Source of the DNA: Planctomycetota bacterium
GTDB lineage: Bacteria > Planctomycetota > UBA1135
Length of the DNA stretch: 62,957 nt
Assembly: GCA_004295085.1 (NCBI GenBank)
Contig: SHNF01000017.1
Location: 1-62,957, forward strand
Reading direction: 5' to 3'
A program made the translations under genes and the position numbers. Shown here in pieces: positions 1 through 8,735 of this stretch (position 1 is the first letter of the stretch; every line of letters begins with the position of its first letter). Below the pieces are notes generated by a model that was given only the letters and a program-made list of their open reading frames with translations, made no database searches and was not told the origin of the DNA.

Positions 1-223
1 TGGCGCCAGGCACGCTGTAGTAGTTCGACGCCACCATGTTGTTGAAGATGACGTCCGGGCCCGAGCGCTCCGCGGAGTTGCCGGGAATGAATTCGCCAGA
101 CGCGACCTTGTACACGCCGGCGAACTTGGGCTGCACCGCCTTGTGGACGGGCAGTTGATTCTGAGCGGAAACGCTGGCCGCCAATGCGACGACTGCGCCC
201 GCAGCGAGGATGTTGCGCAACAT
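1..223 (-). CDS. Secreted protein of unknown function, 3' end cut by window edge
   Basis: Reading leftwards from an ATG at 223 there is an open frame to the window edge, about 74 codons. The N-terminus is a clear signal peptide: a short basic start (MLRN), a hydrophobic stretch ILAAGAVVALAASVSA and a likely cleavage before QNQ. A GGAG lies 11 nt upstream of the ATG; a GTG at 235 in the same frame would add the basic residues KK and is the alternative start. The mature part contains FAGVYKVASGEFIPG and a segment ending NNMVASNYYSV. I do not recognise the family. It is probably exported, but the rest of the protein lies outside the window. Confidence 0.6.
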   Translation of the reverse strand, partial: MLRNILAAGAVVALAASVSAQNQLPVHKAVQPKFAGVYKVASGEFIPGNSAERSGPDVIFNNMVASNYYSVPGA

Positions 224-456
224 GAGCTTCTTCACTCCGATGCCTAGGGTAGGTTGGGTTCAGGGGAAGGAGCCAACTCCTTCGCTCGCGCCGGTGCTGA
301 GGGGATCCCGCCGCGAACCCTGGTCCTTCATTCTCGCAGGCCCCTTGCGACTGTCCAGGGGAAGCTGGCTTTTTTCCTAGCGGATCGAGGACAAACCCGT
401 AGCGCCGGCGGCTGGCCGCGGCTCGCTGGCGGACCCGGCTGGCCAGCCTGCCTGGC

Positions 457-462
457 TAGGCT
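457..462 (+). promoter_or_regulatory. Putative -10 element (TAGGCT) of the flavoprotein gene
   Basis: TAGGCT lies 6 nt before the ATG at 469, which would put transcription initiation at or next to the start codon. No ribosome binding site is present. No convincing -35 is seen. The same arrangement recurs upstream of deoC, ileS, nadB, ribE and trpS, which is the main support. Confidence 0.4.
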
Positions 463-468
463 GCGTGG

Positions 469-1560
469 ATGGCGTCCGGAAGCGTTGCCGTGGTGGGGGC
501 GGGAGCCCTGGGCGGCTGGACCGCCCTTTGGATGCGTCGTGGCGGCGCAGACGTGATTCTGCTGGACGCAGCAGAGCCTGGCCACGCCCGCTCCAGCAGC
601 GGCGGAGAGACCCGCCTCCTGCGCTGCGGCTATGGGACTGCGGTGGAGTTTTCCGCACTCGCGTGGCAGGCCGCCCGTCTCTGGGCCCAGGAGGAGCCGG
701 CGCTGGGGGGTGACATCTGGCGGCGCAACGGGGTCCTGTGGTTGTTCCGCAGCCGGGCGGACGGCTACGCCGCCGCCACGGAGCAGGCCTTGACCCGCCT
801 GCAAGTGCCGTTCTGCCGGCTGGATGCGGCGGAAGTGCAGCGCCGCTGGCCGGTCTTCCGCGCGCAGCCTCTGGAGTGCGCCCTGCTGGAACCGGAGGCC
901 GGCTTCCTCCAGGCCCGCCGCGCGTGCCGGGGTGTGCAGGAGCGGTTCCTGAGGGAAGGGGGGCAATGGCGCCTGGCAACTGCGCGGCCTGGCCGAGGCC
1001 TTGGTGGGCGGCTGCTGGAGCTGGAGTTGAGCCCGGCGGAGCACCTCGGGGCCGACGCCTTCGTCTTTGCCTGTGGGCCTTGGCTGCCCAAGTTGTTCCC
1101 CGGGGTGCCGCAGGCGGCCGTACGCGTCACCCGCCAGGAGGTCCATACCTTTGCCGTTCCCCCGGACCGGCCGGAATGGACCGCGGACCGGATGCCGTGT
1201 TGGATCGATTACAACTCCGGAATCTGGTACGGCGTCCCCGCCGGTGAGAGCCGGGGATTCAAGATCGGCGACCACCGGCCGGGTCCGGCCTTCGATCCCG
1301 ACCACGGCGACCGCACTCCGAGCGCCGCTGGGCTGGCTGCGGCGCGCGCCTTCCTGCGCCAGTCATTCCCGGCGCTGCGCGACGCGGCCTTGGTCGGGGC
1401 CGAAGTCTGCCAGTACGAGCTGGCGCCGCAGGACCGTCCTTTCTGCCTGCGCCATCCCGAGTGGAGCAACGTATGGCTTGTGGGCGGCGGCAGCGGGCAC
1501 GGCTTCAAGCTCGGCCCTGCACTCGGCGCCGCCGCCGCGGCCCAGGTGCTGGCTGGATAG
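469..1560 (+). CDS. FAD-dependent amine oxidoreductase (DAO family, sarcosine oxidase-like)
   Basis: The 363-residue product begins with a dinucleotide-binding motif, VVGAGALGG at about residues 8-16, followed by an acidic residue at the end of strand 2 (LLDA). This is the pattern of DAO-superfamily flavoproteins. Length and the C-terminal segment with PFCLRHPEW and a Gly-rich GGGSGHGFKLGPALG loop match monomeric sarcosine oxidase or N-methyltryptophan oxidase-type enzymes, which oxidise secondary or N-methyl amines with release of hydrogen peroxide. No signal peptide is present, so it should be cytosolic. The substrate cannot be read from the sequence. A methyltransferase gene follows 34 nt downstream on the same strand. 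Confidence 0.8.
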   Translation: MASGSVAVVGAGALGGWTALWMRRGGADVILLDAAEPGHARSSSGGETRLLRCGYGTAVEFSALAWQAARLWAQEEPALGGDIWRRNGVLWLFRSRADGYAAATEQALTRLQVPFCRLDAAEVQRRWPVFRAQPLECALLEPEAGFLQARRACRGVQERFLREGGQWRLATARPGRGLGGRLLELELSPAEHLGADAFVFACGPWLPKLFPGVPQAAVRVTRQEVHTFAVPPDRPEWTADRMPCWIDYNSGIWYGVPAGESRGFKIGDHRPGPAFDPDHGDRTPSAAGLAAARAFLRQSFPALRDAALVGAEVCQYELAPQDRPFCLRHPEWSNVWLVGGGSGHGFKLGPALGAAAAAQVLAG

Positions 1561-1594
1561 AGGACAGGCGCACGGCACGGGTACAACGGAGGCG

Positions 1595-3322
1595 ATGCCT
1601 TCGCGCCCGCCGGAGCTCCGCCTCTTCGAGGAGACGACGCCGCAGGAACGCTTGGCGTCGCGGCGCTCCGCGTTCGCGCACCAGATCGCGCTTGTACTGC
1701 TGCCGACGCTGCGCGCGCTGCGCCGCCGCGGCATCTGGAAGGCTCTGGCGGCGCCCGGTGGCGCGAGCGCGCCGGATCTGGCGCGCAGCAGCAGCGCACG
1801 GCTGGGATACCTCAACGTGGCCCTGCGCGCCCTGGCTTCGCTCGGCTGGCTGCACGGCTGGCGCGCGCCCGTGACCTGGGAGGACACGCAGCGCGGCGCC
1901 GCGCTGCGCCTCACGCCGGCCGGCAGCGCCGCATTCGCCGAGCTGGAGCGGGCGGGCGACCTGTTCGACGCTTCCGCCGACTTCCTGGACTTCGGCGAGG
2001 GCGCGGAGGAGTGGCTGTTCGGGCCGAATCCGCCGCCGGCGCCTTCGCCGCGGGCGTTCGTCGAGCGCGTGCGCGCGGCCGAACTGCGCGGTGCGTCCGG
2101 CCCGGTGCTGGACACCTTCTTTCAGGGGCTGGTGCTGGCGCCGCTGCTGGTGGCCTTGTCGCGGCGCGGCGCCTTTGCCGTGCGCGGAGCCGGCACGGAC
2201 GTGTGCGTTCACGACTGCGTCGAGCCGGCGGCGCTCGGCGCCATGCTGCGCGGGCGCCTGGAGACCGAAGTCCTGCCCTTGCTGGCGGCGCAGGGCTGGG
2301 CGGAGGGCGCCCCCGGCGAGCTGCGCCTCACGCCCCGTGGCAAGATCGCCGTGTTCCTGGCGCCTTCCTACGCAATAACTCTGTCGTACCTGCCGCTGTT
2401 CCGGCACGCGGAGGAGCTGCTGTTCGGCCCGCGCAGGTTCCAGGATCTGTTCCCGCGCGTGCAGGGGCGCGAAACGCACCTGCGCCGGCCGTTGAACATC
2501 TGGGGCAGCGGCGGCGCCCACGATCTCTACTTCCGGGCCCTCGGCGAGGCCGTGCAGCGCCTGTTCGCCGGTCCCGACCCGCCGCTCGCGATCTGCGACA
2601 CCGGCTGCGGCGACGGCAGCCTGCTGGTGCACATGCACCGGATCCTGGCCCAGCGCCTGCATTGGGACTTCCGCGCGCGGCCGGTCTGGTTCCTGGGCGC
2701 CGACCTGAACGCCGAGTCGCGGCGGCGGGCAGCGCGCAGCCTCGAAGAGGCCGGCGTGCCCCAGGCGCGCGTGATCGAGGCCGACATGGACATCAACTTC
2801 CCCGACCGGCTGGCGGCCGAGATCGCGGCCCTGCGCCTGCCGGTGCGCGATCCGGAGAGCAGCGCGACGCGGCCGCTGGCCGCCGCGGACGCCCTGCACA
2901 CCAACTCCATGCTGATTCACAATCGCGTGTTCCTGGCGCCGGAGCCGGGCGGCGCCGACCCGGACAGCCGCACCGACGGCGCCTACGCCGACGAGACCGG
3001 GGCGCCGGTGCCCGGCATGCTGCTGCAGCGCAACCTGGCCGACTTCCTGCGCCGCTGGGCGCCGCACGTGCGCCGCTACGGCTGGCTGTTCGTGGAGCTG
3101 CACACTCTGCCCGTGGCCACCGTGGCGGCCGATCCCTTGCGCACGCCCACGGTGGCATTCGACCTTACCCACGGCTTCACCCACCAATTCACCGTGGAGC
3201 CGGACGAGCTGCTACGCGCGGCCGCCGCCGCCGGGATGCGGCCTGGACCCGCCGAGTACCAGTTCCGCTTCCCGGACCCGGCCCAGCCGCGCGTGTCGGT
3301 GATGTACCTGGTGAAGGCCTAG
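1595..3322 (+). CDS. Large class I SAM-dependent methyltransferase with winged-helix-like N-terminal half
   Basis: The 575-residue product starts at an ATG preceded by GGAGG (1588-1592). The C-terminal half carries a SAM-binding motif I, DTGCGDGSLL, near residues 335-344, followed by an acidic motif (GADLNAES) and an EADMDI segment, so it is a class I methyltransferase. The first ~330 residues are unusual: they contain two helix-rich blocks with LTPAG and LTPRG segments that look like winged-helix wings, as in O-methyltransferase-type or AprA-like polyketide methyltransferases. I recall the AprA-like family as the closest in architecture but cannot verify it. No PKS or NRPS genes are nearby. 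Substrate unknown. Confidence 0.65.
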   Translation: MPSRPPELRLFEETTPQERLASRRSAFAHQIALVLLPTLRALRRRGIWKALAAPGGASAPDLARSSSARLGYLNVALRALASLGWLHGWRAPVTWEDTQRGAALRLTPAGSAAFAELERAGDLFDASADFLDFGEGAEEWLFGPNPPPAPSPRAFVERVRAAELRGASGPVLDTFFQGLVLAPLLVALSRRGAFAVRGAGTDVCVHDCVEPAALGAMLRGRLETEVLPLLAAQGWAEGAPGELRLTPRGKIAVFLAPSYAITLSYLPLFRHAEELLFGPRRFQDLFPRVQGRETHLRRPLNIWGSGGAHDLYFRALGEAVQRLFAGPDPPLAICDTGCGDGSLLVHMHRILAQRLHWDFRARPVWFLGADLNAESRRRAARSLEEAGVPQARVIEADMDINFPDRLAAEIAALRLPVRDPESSATRPLAAADALHTNSMLIHNRVFLAPEPGGADPDSRTDGAYADETGAPVPGMLLQRNLADFLRRWAPHVRRYGWLFVELHTLPVATVAADPLRTPTVAFDLTHGFTHQFTVEPDELLRAAAAAGMRPGPAEYQFRFPDPAQPRVSVMYLVKA

Positions 3323-3335
3323 AATCGGCGCCGCC

Positions 3336-4220
3336 ATGCCGGCTCCGCTCGATCGCCTGCTCGGCGGCGCGCCGCGCCATCCCAGCCGCATCGTGTGCCT
3401 GACCGAGGAGCCGACCGAGACCTTGTACCGCCTGGGCGCCGGCGATCGCGTGGTGGGCGTGTCCGGCTACACGGTGCGGCCCAAGGAGGCGCGCGCCAAG
3501 CCCAAAGTCAGCGCCTTCATCGAGGCCGACGTGGACGCGATCCTGGCCCTGCGCCCGGACCTGGTGGTGGGCTTCTCGGACCTGCAGGCCGACATCGCGG
3601 CCACGCTGGTGCGGCGCGGCGCGGCGGTGCTGCTGTTCAACCAGCGCTCGGTGGCGGAGATCCTGCAGATGGTCCACGTGCTCGCCGGCGTCGTGGGCCT
3701 GGCGCCGGCGGGAGAGCGCCTGGCCGGCGAGCTGGAGGCGAACCTGCGCCGGCACGCGCAGGCGGCGCAGGCACTGCCCCGGCGCCCGCGCGTGTTCTTC
3801 GAGGAGTGGCACGCGCCCTTGATCGCTGGGATCCGCTGGTGCTCGGAGCTGATCGAGATCGCGGGCGGCGAGGACGTGTGCGCCGAGAAGCGCGCCTGCG
3901 GCCTGGCCAAGGACCGCATCGTGGATCCGGCGGAGATCGCGCGCCGCGATCCGGAGGTGGTGATCGCCTCCTGGTGCGGCCGCAAGGTCTTGGAGGCCCG
4001 GATCCGCGCCCGGCCGGGCTGGAGCGCGGTGGCCGCGGTGCGCGCGGACCAGCTCTACGAGATCAAGAGCACGTACATCCTGCAGCCCGGGCCGGCGGCG
4101 CTCAGCGACGGCCTGGACCAGCTTGCCGCCATCGTGCACGCCGCCGCCGGCGGCGAGCACCTGCCGCGCCCGCGCCCGGGACTGCCGCGCCAGGCGCCGA
4201 TGGCTCCCCGCTACGCCTGA
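3336..4220 (+). CDS. BtuF/FecB-like periplasmic-binding-fold protein, probable cobalamin-binding
   Basis: The 294-residue protein has the ABC-type iron/B12 binding-protein fold: the opening RIVCLTEEPTETLYRLGAG, then VVGVSGY, then DAILALRPDLVVG, then VFFEEWHAPLI, WCSELIEIAGG and a C-terminal LSDGLDQLA helix. This order of motifs is typical of BtuF-like cobalamin-binding proteins. No signal peptide or lipobox is present, so it may act in the cytoplasm or be misassigned to transport; no permease or ATPase gene is adjacent. The upstream gene stops at 3322 and its stop is part of TAGAAT (3320-3325), a possible -10 element 10 nt before the ATG. It ends 1 nt from the convergent rhodanese gene. Confidence 0.75.
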   Translation: MPAPLDRLLGGAPRHPSRIVCLTEEPTETLYRLGAGDRVVGVSGYTVRPKEARAKPKVSAFIEADVDAILALRPDLVVGFSDLQADIAATLVRRGAAVLLFNQRSVAEILQMVHVLAGVVGLAPAGERLAGELEANLRRHAQAAQALPRRPRVFFEEWHAPLIAGIRWCSELIEIAGGEDVCAEKRACGLAKDRIVDPAEIARRDPEVVIASWCGRKVLEARIRARPGWSAVAAVRADQLYEIKSTYILQPGPAALSDGLDQLAAIVHAAAGGEHLPRPRPGLPRQAPMAPRYA

Positions 4221-4221
4221 A

Positions 4222-4542
4222 TCAGTAGCGCGCGACCGCCGGATCCACCAGCTGCGACCAGCGGTCGATGCCGCCGGCCAGGTCGAACACGTCCGTGCGC
4301 CCGAGCTGGGCGAAGTACTGGCACAGCCGGGCGCTGCGCATGCCGTGGTGGCAGTAGAGCACGTAAGGACCGCCCTCCGGCGCCAGCTCCGCCTGCCACA
4401 ACTGCACGCGCGACATCGGGTAGTGCTCGGCGCCGGGCAGGCGGCACAGGCTCCACTCCGGCGCTTCGCGCACGTCGATCAGGCGCAGCTTCTCGCCGGC
4501 ATCCAGGCGGCGCTTCAGCTCCAGGGGGTCGAGGCTGGGCAC
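4222..4542 (-). CDS. Single-domain rhodanese-like sulfurtransferase
   Basis: A 106-residue single rhodanese domain. Visible are the conserved LIDVREAPEW segment at residues 21-30, the active-site loop CHHGMRS with the persulfide-forming Cys64, and the C-terminal DLAGGIDRWS motif. Proteins of this size (GlpE/PspE type) transfer sulfur from thiosulfate or act as persulfide carriers. No signal peptide is seen. The gene is convergent with the BtuF-like gene and is followed at its 5' side by the HtrA gene on the same strand, 61 nt away, so the two could be co-transcribed. The acceptor is unknown. Confidence 0.85.
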   Translation of the reverse strand: MPSLDPLELKRRLDAGEKLRLIDVREAPEWSLCRLPGAEHYPMSRVQLWQAELAPEGGPYVLYCHHGMRSARLCQYFAQLGRTDVFDLAGGIDRWSQLVDPAVARY

Positions 4543-4603
4543 GGGGGGAAACGCGAGCGGCTCCCGTTGCCGGGATCCGCTCCAGTGTAGGCGCGGGCGT
4601 GCG

Positions 4604-6055
4604 CTACTCGCCTTGCAGGATCACCAGCCGGCTGCTGCCGTCGCTGTACACGCTCAGGCGCACACCGAGCGCCAGCTCGGCCCGCTCCAGCGCGCCGCGG
4701 AAGTCCTCGGGCGAAGCGACCTCCTCGCGGCCCACCTGCGTGATGACGTCGCCCACGACGATGCCGCTCTTCTCCGCCAGGCTGCGCCGCTCCACCGCCG
4801 TCACGACCACGCCTTGCACGCCCTCGGCGTTGAGCTGGCGGGCCCGCTCGGGCGTCAGCGGCGCGACCTTGAACCCAAGGCCCGGGGCTGCGTACTCGCC
4901 CAGCTCCTGCCGGCGCTGCTGCTGCTCCATCCGGGCGAAGTCGCCCGGGCGCTCGCCGATGCTCACCGGCAGCGTGACGCTCGCGCCGTCCCGCACCACC
5001 TCCAGCCGCACCGTGGTCCCGGGCAGCGTGGTCGCCACGGCCGAACGCAGCTGCACCATCTCCTTCATCGGGCGGCCGTCGAGGGCCGTGATGATGTCCC
5101 CGGGCTGCAGGCCCGCCGCGTCGGCCGGGCTGCCCTCGGTCACCTCGCGCACGTACACGCCGTCGGTGCGGTCATAGCCGCGCGGCCGCTGCTCCTCGGA
5201 CATGCGCTCCAGGTCCTCCATGAGGATGCCGAGGTAGCCGCGCGCGAACTCACGGCCATGGATCAGGCTGTCCATGACGTTGCGCGCCGCATTGCTCGGG
5301 ATCGCGAAGCCGACGCCGTTGTACACGCCGGTCTGGCTGGAGATGGCGGTGTTGATGCCGATCACCTCCCCGCGCAGGTTGCACAGCGGCCCGCCGCTGT
5401 TGCCCGGGTTGATCGCGGCGTCTGTCTGGAGGTAATCCTCGAAGCCGCTCAGGCCCACGCCGGCGCGGCCGACGGCGCTGACGATGCCGGCGGTGACGGT
5501 GTGGTCCAGGCCGAAGGGACTGCCCACGGCCACCACCCAGTCGCCCGCTTCCATCTGGCCGGAGTCGCCCAGGGTCGCGGGTTTCAGGCCCTCGGCCTCG
5601 ATCTTCACGACCGCCAGGTCGAACTCCTCGTCCTTTCCCACCACCGTGCCGGGCAGCTGGCGCCCGTTGTCCAGGGAGACCAGGATCTCGCTGGCATCGC
5701 CCACCACGTGATTGTTGGTCAGGACGTAGCCGTCGGCGCTCACGATGACGCCACTGCCGCCGCCGCGCTGCTGGAACTCCCCGCCGCGGTCGCCGAAGAA
5801 CTGGCGCATGAACGGGTCCGCGTTCATCTGCACGCTGCGCGTGGTCTGGATGCTGACCACGGAAGGCTGCAGCAGGCGCGACACGTTCTTGAACGCGGCC
5901 GAGAGATCATCCGCGCCGGCCAGGACGACGGCTTCATGCGCCAGCGCGGCCTGGCCGGCCGGCGCCTGTGAGGCCAGGCTCGGCAGCCACGTCATGGCGG
6001 CCAACCCGGCCCCCACGATGAGCATGGACGGGAGCAGGTAGCGGGTGTTCTTCAT
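4604..6055 (-). CDS. HtrA/DegP-family periplasmic serine protease with two PDZ domains
   Basis: The 483-residue protein has a signal/anchor segment near residues 7-25, a trypsin-like protease domain and two PDZ domains (about residues 258-350 and 375-475). The triad is intact: His116 in LTNNHVV, Asp146 in DLAVVKI and Ser220 in GNSGGP. This is the Do/DegQ architecture that degrades or chaperones misfolded envelope proteins. I start it at the ATG at 6055 (MKNTRY), not the ATG at 6064, because a TAGAGA -10-like hexamer (6066-6071) sits only 1 nt from the latter but 10 nt from the former, and MKNT is the better signal-peptide start. Confidence 0.92.
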   Translation of the reverse strand: MKNTRYLLPSMLIVGAGLAAMTWLPSLASQAPAGQAALAHEAVVLAGADDLSAAFKNVSRLLQPSVVSIQTTRSVQMNADPFMRQFFGDRGGEFQQRGGGSGVIVSADGYVLTNNHVVGDASEILVSLDNGRQLPGTVVGKDEEFDLAVVKIEAEGLKPATLGDSGQMEAGDWVVAVGSPFGLDHTVTAGIVSAVGRAGVGLSGFEDYLQTDAAINPGNSGGPLCNLRGEVIGINTAISSQTGVYNGVGFAIPSNAARNVMDSLIHGREFARGYLGILMEDLERMSEEQRPRGYDRTDGVYVREVTEGSPADAAGLQPGDIITALDGRPMKEMVQLRSAVATTLPGTTVRLEVVRDGASVTLPVSIGERPGDFARMEQQQRRQELGEYAAPGLGFKVAPLTPERARQLNAEGVQGVVVTAVERRSLAEKSGIVVGDVITQVGREEVASPEDFRGALERAELALGVRLSVYSDGSSRLVILQGE

Positions 6056-6131
6056 GGTGAGCATTTCTCTAGTCCGGGAGATCCTGGACTTCTACGTGCG
6101 AGTTGCGTGCGGCGTTGGCGCCGGCCCCGCC

Positions 6132-6947
6132 TCAGCGCTGGCAGCGCGGGCAATACACGCTGGAGCGCTGGGCGAGACGCGCGAGGCGCAGTTCTCCGCC
6201 GCACTTTCGGCACGGCCGCCCGGCGCGGCCGTAAGCATCCAGCTCCAGGGCGAACCAGCCCGGCTCTCCCGAGCTGTCGCTGAAGTCACGCAGAGTCGTG
6301 CCGCCCGCGGCGAGCGCCTGCGCCAGCACCTCCCGGAGCGCGGCCGCCAGGCCCCGGTAGCGCGCCAGCGACACACGGCCGGCCGGCCGTCCCGGGTGGA
6401 TCCCGGCCCGGAACAGCGCCTCGGTCGCGTAGATGTTGCCCACGCCGGCCACGCTGCGCCCGTCCAGGAGGAAGGCCTTGACCGGGGCGCTGCGCCCGCG
6501 CGCCTTCCGGAACAGGGCGTCGCCCTGGAAGCCCGGGTCCAGCGGCTCCGGACCCAGGCCGCGCAGCAGCCGATGGCGCAGCGGATCGCCGCGCACCCAC
6601 AGCACCGCCCCGAAGCGGCGCGGGTCGCGCAGCCGCAGCCGGACGCCGCCTTCCAGCACCACGTCCAGGTGGTCATGGGGCTGCGGCGGGCGCGGGCGCG
6701 TCAGCACCCGCAGGCTCCCCGACATCCCCAGGTGCAGCAGCACCGTCCCGGTCTGGCAGCGCCACAGCAAGTACTTGGCGCGCCGCTCCACCGCCGCCAC
6801 CGTCTGGCCCGGCAGCTCCTCCGCCAGTGACTTCGGCACCCTCCAGCGCAGCCGCGGCTCGCGCACCTCCACGGCCAGCACGCGGCGCCCGAGCAGGTGC
6901 GGCTCGATGCTGCGGCGCGTGGTCTCGACCTCCGGCAGCTCGGGCAT
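6132..6947 (-). CDS. mutM: Formamidopyrimidine-DNA glycosylase (Fpg/MutM)
   Basis: The 271-residue product begins MPELPEVETT: after Met removal Pro becomes the catalytic N-terminal imine-forming residue and Glu3 is the partner acid. The K in the KYLLWR segment and the helix-two-turn-helix region (SVAGVGNIYATEALF) are in place. The C-terminal zinc finger is complete, CRKC and CPRC in the last 27 residues. It excises 8-oxoguanine and formamidopyrimidines and cleaves at the lesion. The gene starts 4 nt after the stop of the upstream hypothetical gene on the same strand, so it is likely the second gene of a two-gene operon. Confidence 0.95.
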   Translation of the reverse strand: MPELPEVETTRRSIEPHLLGRRVLAVEVREPRLRWRVPKSLAEELPGQTVAAVERRAKYLLWRCQTGTVLLHLGMSGSLRVLTRPRPPQPHDHLDVVLEGGVRLRLRDPRRFGAVLWVRGDPLRHRLLRGLGPEPLDPGFQGDALFRKARGRSAPVKAFLLDGRSVAGVGNIYATEALFRAGIHPGRPAGRVSLARYRGLAAALREVLAQALAAGGTTLRDFSDSSGEPGWFALELDAYGRAGRPCRKCGGELRLARLAQRSSVYCPRCQR

Positions 6948-6951
6948 GCGT

Positions 6952-7989
6952 CTAGGGCCGGGCCGCGGCGTGCAGCTCCTGTTCCAGGTAGTAGATCATC
7001 ACGTACTCTTCGGCGGTCTTCTTGGGGCCCGGCAGGTGCTTGAGGCGCCGGGCCATGGCCTGCAGGTGGCGCTCCTGGAAGAAGCGGTAGGAGTGAACGG
7101 CCGGGTGGTTTTCGTCCTCGCCCGCCGCCTGCAGGTGCAGCACCTCCGCCGTCTCCTCCGGGCTGAGGGCGTTCCTCCCGGTCTGGGCCATGAACTGCTC
7201 CAGGGAGTGGATCTGTTCCGTGGAAACTCCGATCAGGAACTCCTGGAAGGCCTCGCGCTCGTCGCGTGTGAGCCGCGGCCGGGCGAAATACGCCATGAAC
7301 TCGGGATCGCAGCCGGCCTGGAGCAGCCGGAACATCTCGGACACGCCGAGCAGAGTTCCGACGTTCACCCGGATGCGGTTGCGGGCGTTCCAGGTGGCTT
7401 CCAGCAGGCGGAAGAAGCCGCTCACCCGGGCGGTCAGCCGGTTCTCCCAGATGTGCACCAGGTACAGCACCGCCTTCTCGCGCACCCGCCGCTCCATGAG
7501 CGCGTCGATCCCGATCGACTGCAACAAATCCTCGGCGATGCGGGTGTGGATGCAGGCGTACACCCCTTCGTCCACTTGCCGCGCCACCGGGTGCGGGCGG
7601 CCGTCCGAGGCCGGCAGCACCTGCTCGGACACGACGCTCATGAGGCGCCAGGCATTGAGCTCCGCCATGAGCAGGGCGCGGCCCACCAGGGCGCGGGTCG
7701 GCAGCATCATTTCCACCGTGGCGTCACTGGCACGGGCCAGGCGGTCCACCAGGGTCCCCACCCCGCGCCGGCGCGAGCCCAGAGCCGCCTCCTGGAACAC
7801 GGGCGGCCACAGGTCCAGAACTTCGGCCAGCTTGTCCACCCGCTCCACGTTGCAACGCAAGGCTTCCAGGAGATCCAGGCGCTCGGGGTGGCCGCTGGCC
7901 GCCAGGGCCGCGTAGAGGGCCTCGATCGTGTCCCGTTCCTTGGCGTCGAACGGTGTAGTGCGGCTGAATGCGAGGGCGGGTGCCGCCAT
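6952..7989 (-). CDS. Conserved-looking helical protein of unknown function upstream of mutM
   Basis: A 345-residue protein that I do not recognise. It is almost entirely predicted helical, with many amphipathic Leu/Arg/Glu segments, no signal peptide and no transmembrane helix. It contains EEYVMIYYLEQELH near the C-terminus and a HIWENRLTARVSGFFRLLEATW block in two parts around the centre. Codon use is that of the surrounding core genes, so it is likely a genuine native gene. TAAACT lies 13 nt upstream of the ATG as a possible -10. It is followed within 4 nt by mutM. The divergent neighbour is the LemA operon, 112 nt away. Confidence 0.6.
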   Translation of the reverse strand: MAAPALAFSRTTPFDAKERDTIEALYAALAASGHPERLDLLEALRCNVERVDKLAEVLDLWPPVFQEAALGSRRRGVGTLVDRLARASDATVEMMLPTRALVGRALLMAELNAWRLMSVVSEQVLPASDGRPHPVARQVDEGVYACIHTRIAEDLLQSIGIDALMERRVREKAVLYLVHIWENRLTARVSGFFRLLEATWNARNRIRVNVGTLLGVSEMFRLLQAGCDPEFMAYFARPRLTRDEREAFQEFLIGVSTEQIHSLEQFMAQTGRNALSPEETAEVLHLQAAGEDENHPAVHSYRFFQERHLQAMARRLKHLPGPKKTAEEYVMIYYLEQELHAAARP

Positions 7990-8101
7990 GAGAAGTGGAC
8001 GAGTTTAAGAACGGAGGATGCGGGCCGCACCCTGGAAGCGGCAATCACCGCATAAGCCCCTCGCCGCCGCATAATGCGCCCAAGCCTTGGAGGATCCGTC
8101 C

Positions 8102-8731
8102 TTGCATGACTCACCCCGACTCCGGGCCGGCAGGATCAACGCCGGCTTGCTGATCCTGCTGCTCGTCATCGGCGCGGCCGTGATCGGCTTCTTCCTGTAC
8201 ACGGGAGCCAAGAATGGCGCCGTGAAGCGCGACGAAGCCGTCAAGGCTGGGTGGGGCAACGTCCAGACCACCTACCAGAGGCGTCTGGACCTGGTTCCCA
8301 ACCTCGTGGAGACCGTCAAGGGCGCCGCCAACTTCGAGCAGGACACCCTGGCCCAGGTGACCGAAGCCCGTGCCTCGGTGGGACGCATGACGGTGGATCC
8401 GCAGGCGCTCCTGGACAACCCGGAGCTGATGCAGCAGTGGATGGAAGCCCAGAACCGCCTGGGCGGCGCGCTGCAGCGGCTGCTCGTCGTCGCGGAGAAC
8501 TATCCGGAGCTGAAGGCGACCCAGAACTTCCTGAGCTTGCAACACGAGCTGGAAGGCACCGAGAACCGCATCAACGTGGCGCGTCAGGACTACAACAAGG
8601 TCGTGGCGGACTACAACACGTTCGTCCGCAAGATCCCCAACACCTGGTTTCTGAGCGATGCCGAGTTCCCGGTGCGGCCGGCGTTCGAGGCCTCCGCCGG
8701 GGCCGAGCAGGCGCCGCAAGTGAAGTTCTAG
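8102..8731 (+). CDS. LemA family membrane protein
   Basis: A 209-residue LemA-family protein. The N-terminal membrane helix (LLILLLVIGAAVIGFFLY) is followed by the family core VKAGWGNVQTTYQRRLDLVPNLV in two adjoining halves, then the long helical hairpin ending NKVVADYNTFVRKIPN. I use the TTG at 8102 as start, because GGAGG at 8089-8093 stands 8 nt upstream; a TTG at 8087 lies ahead of that site. LemA proteins are N-out anchored coiled coils of unclear function. In many bacteria they are encoded with TPM-domain proteins, as here where two follow immediately. Confidence 0.9.
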   Translation: MHDSPRLRAGRINAGLLILLLVIGAAVIGFFLYTGAKNGAVKRDEAVKAGWGNVQTTYQRRLDLVPNLVETVKGAANFEQDTLAQVTEARASVGRMTVDPQALLDNPELMQQWMEAQNRLGGALQRLLVVAENYPELKATQNFLSLQHELEGTENRINVARQDYNKVVADYNTFVRKIPNTWFLSDAEFPVRPAFEASAGAEQAPQVKF

Positions 8732-8735
8732 GACG

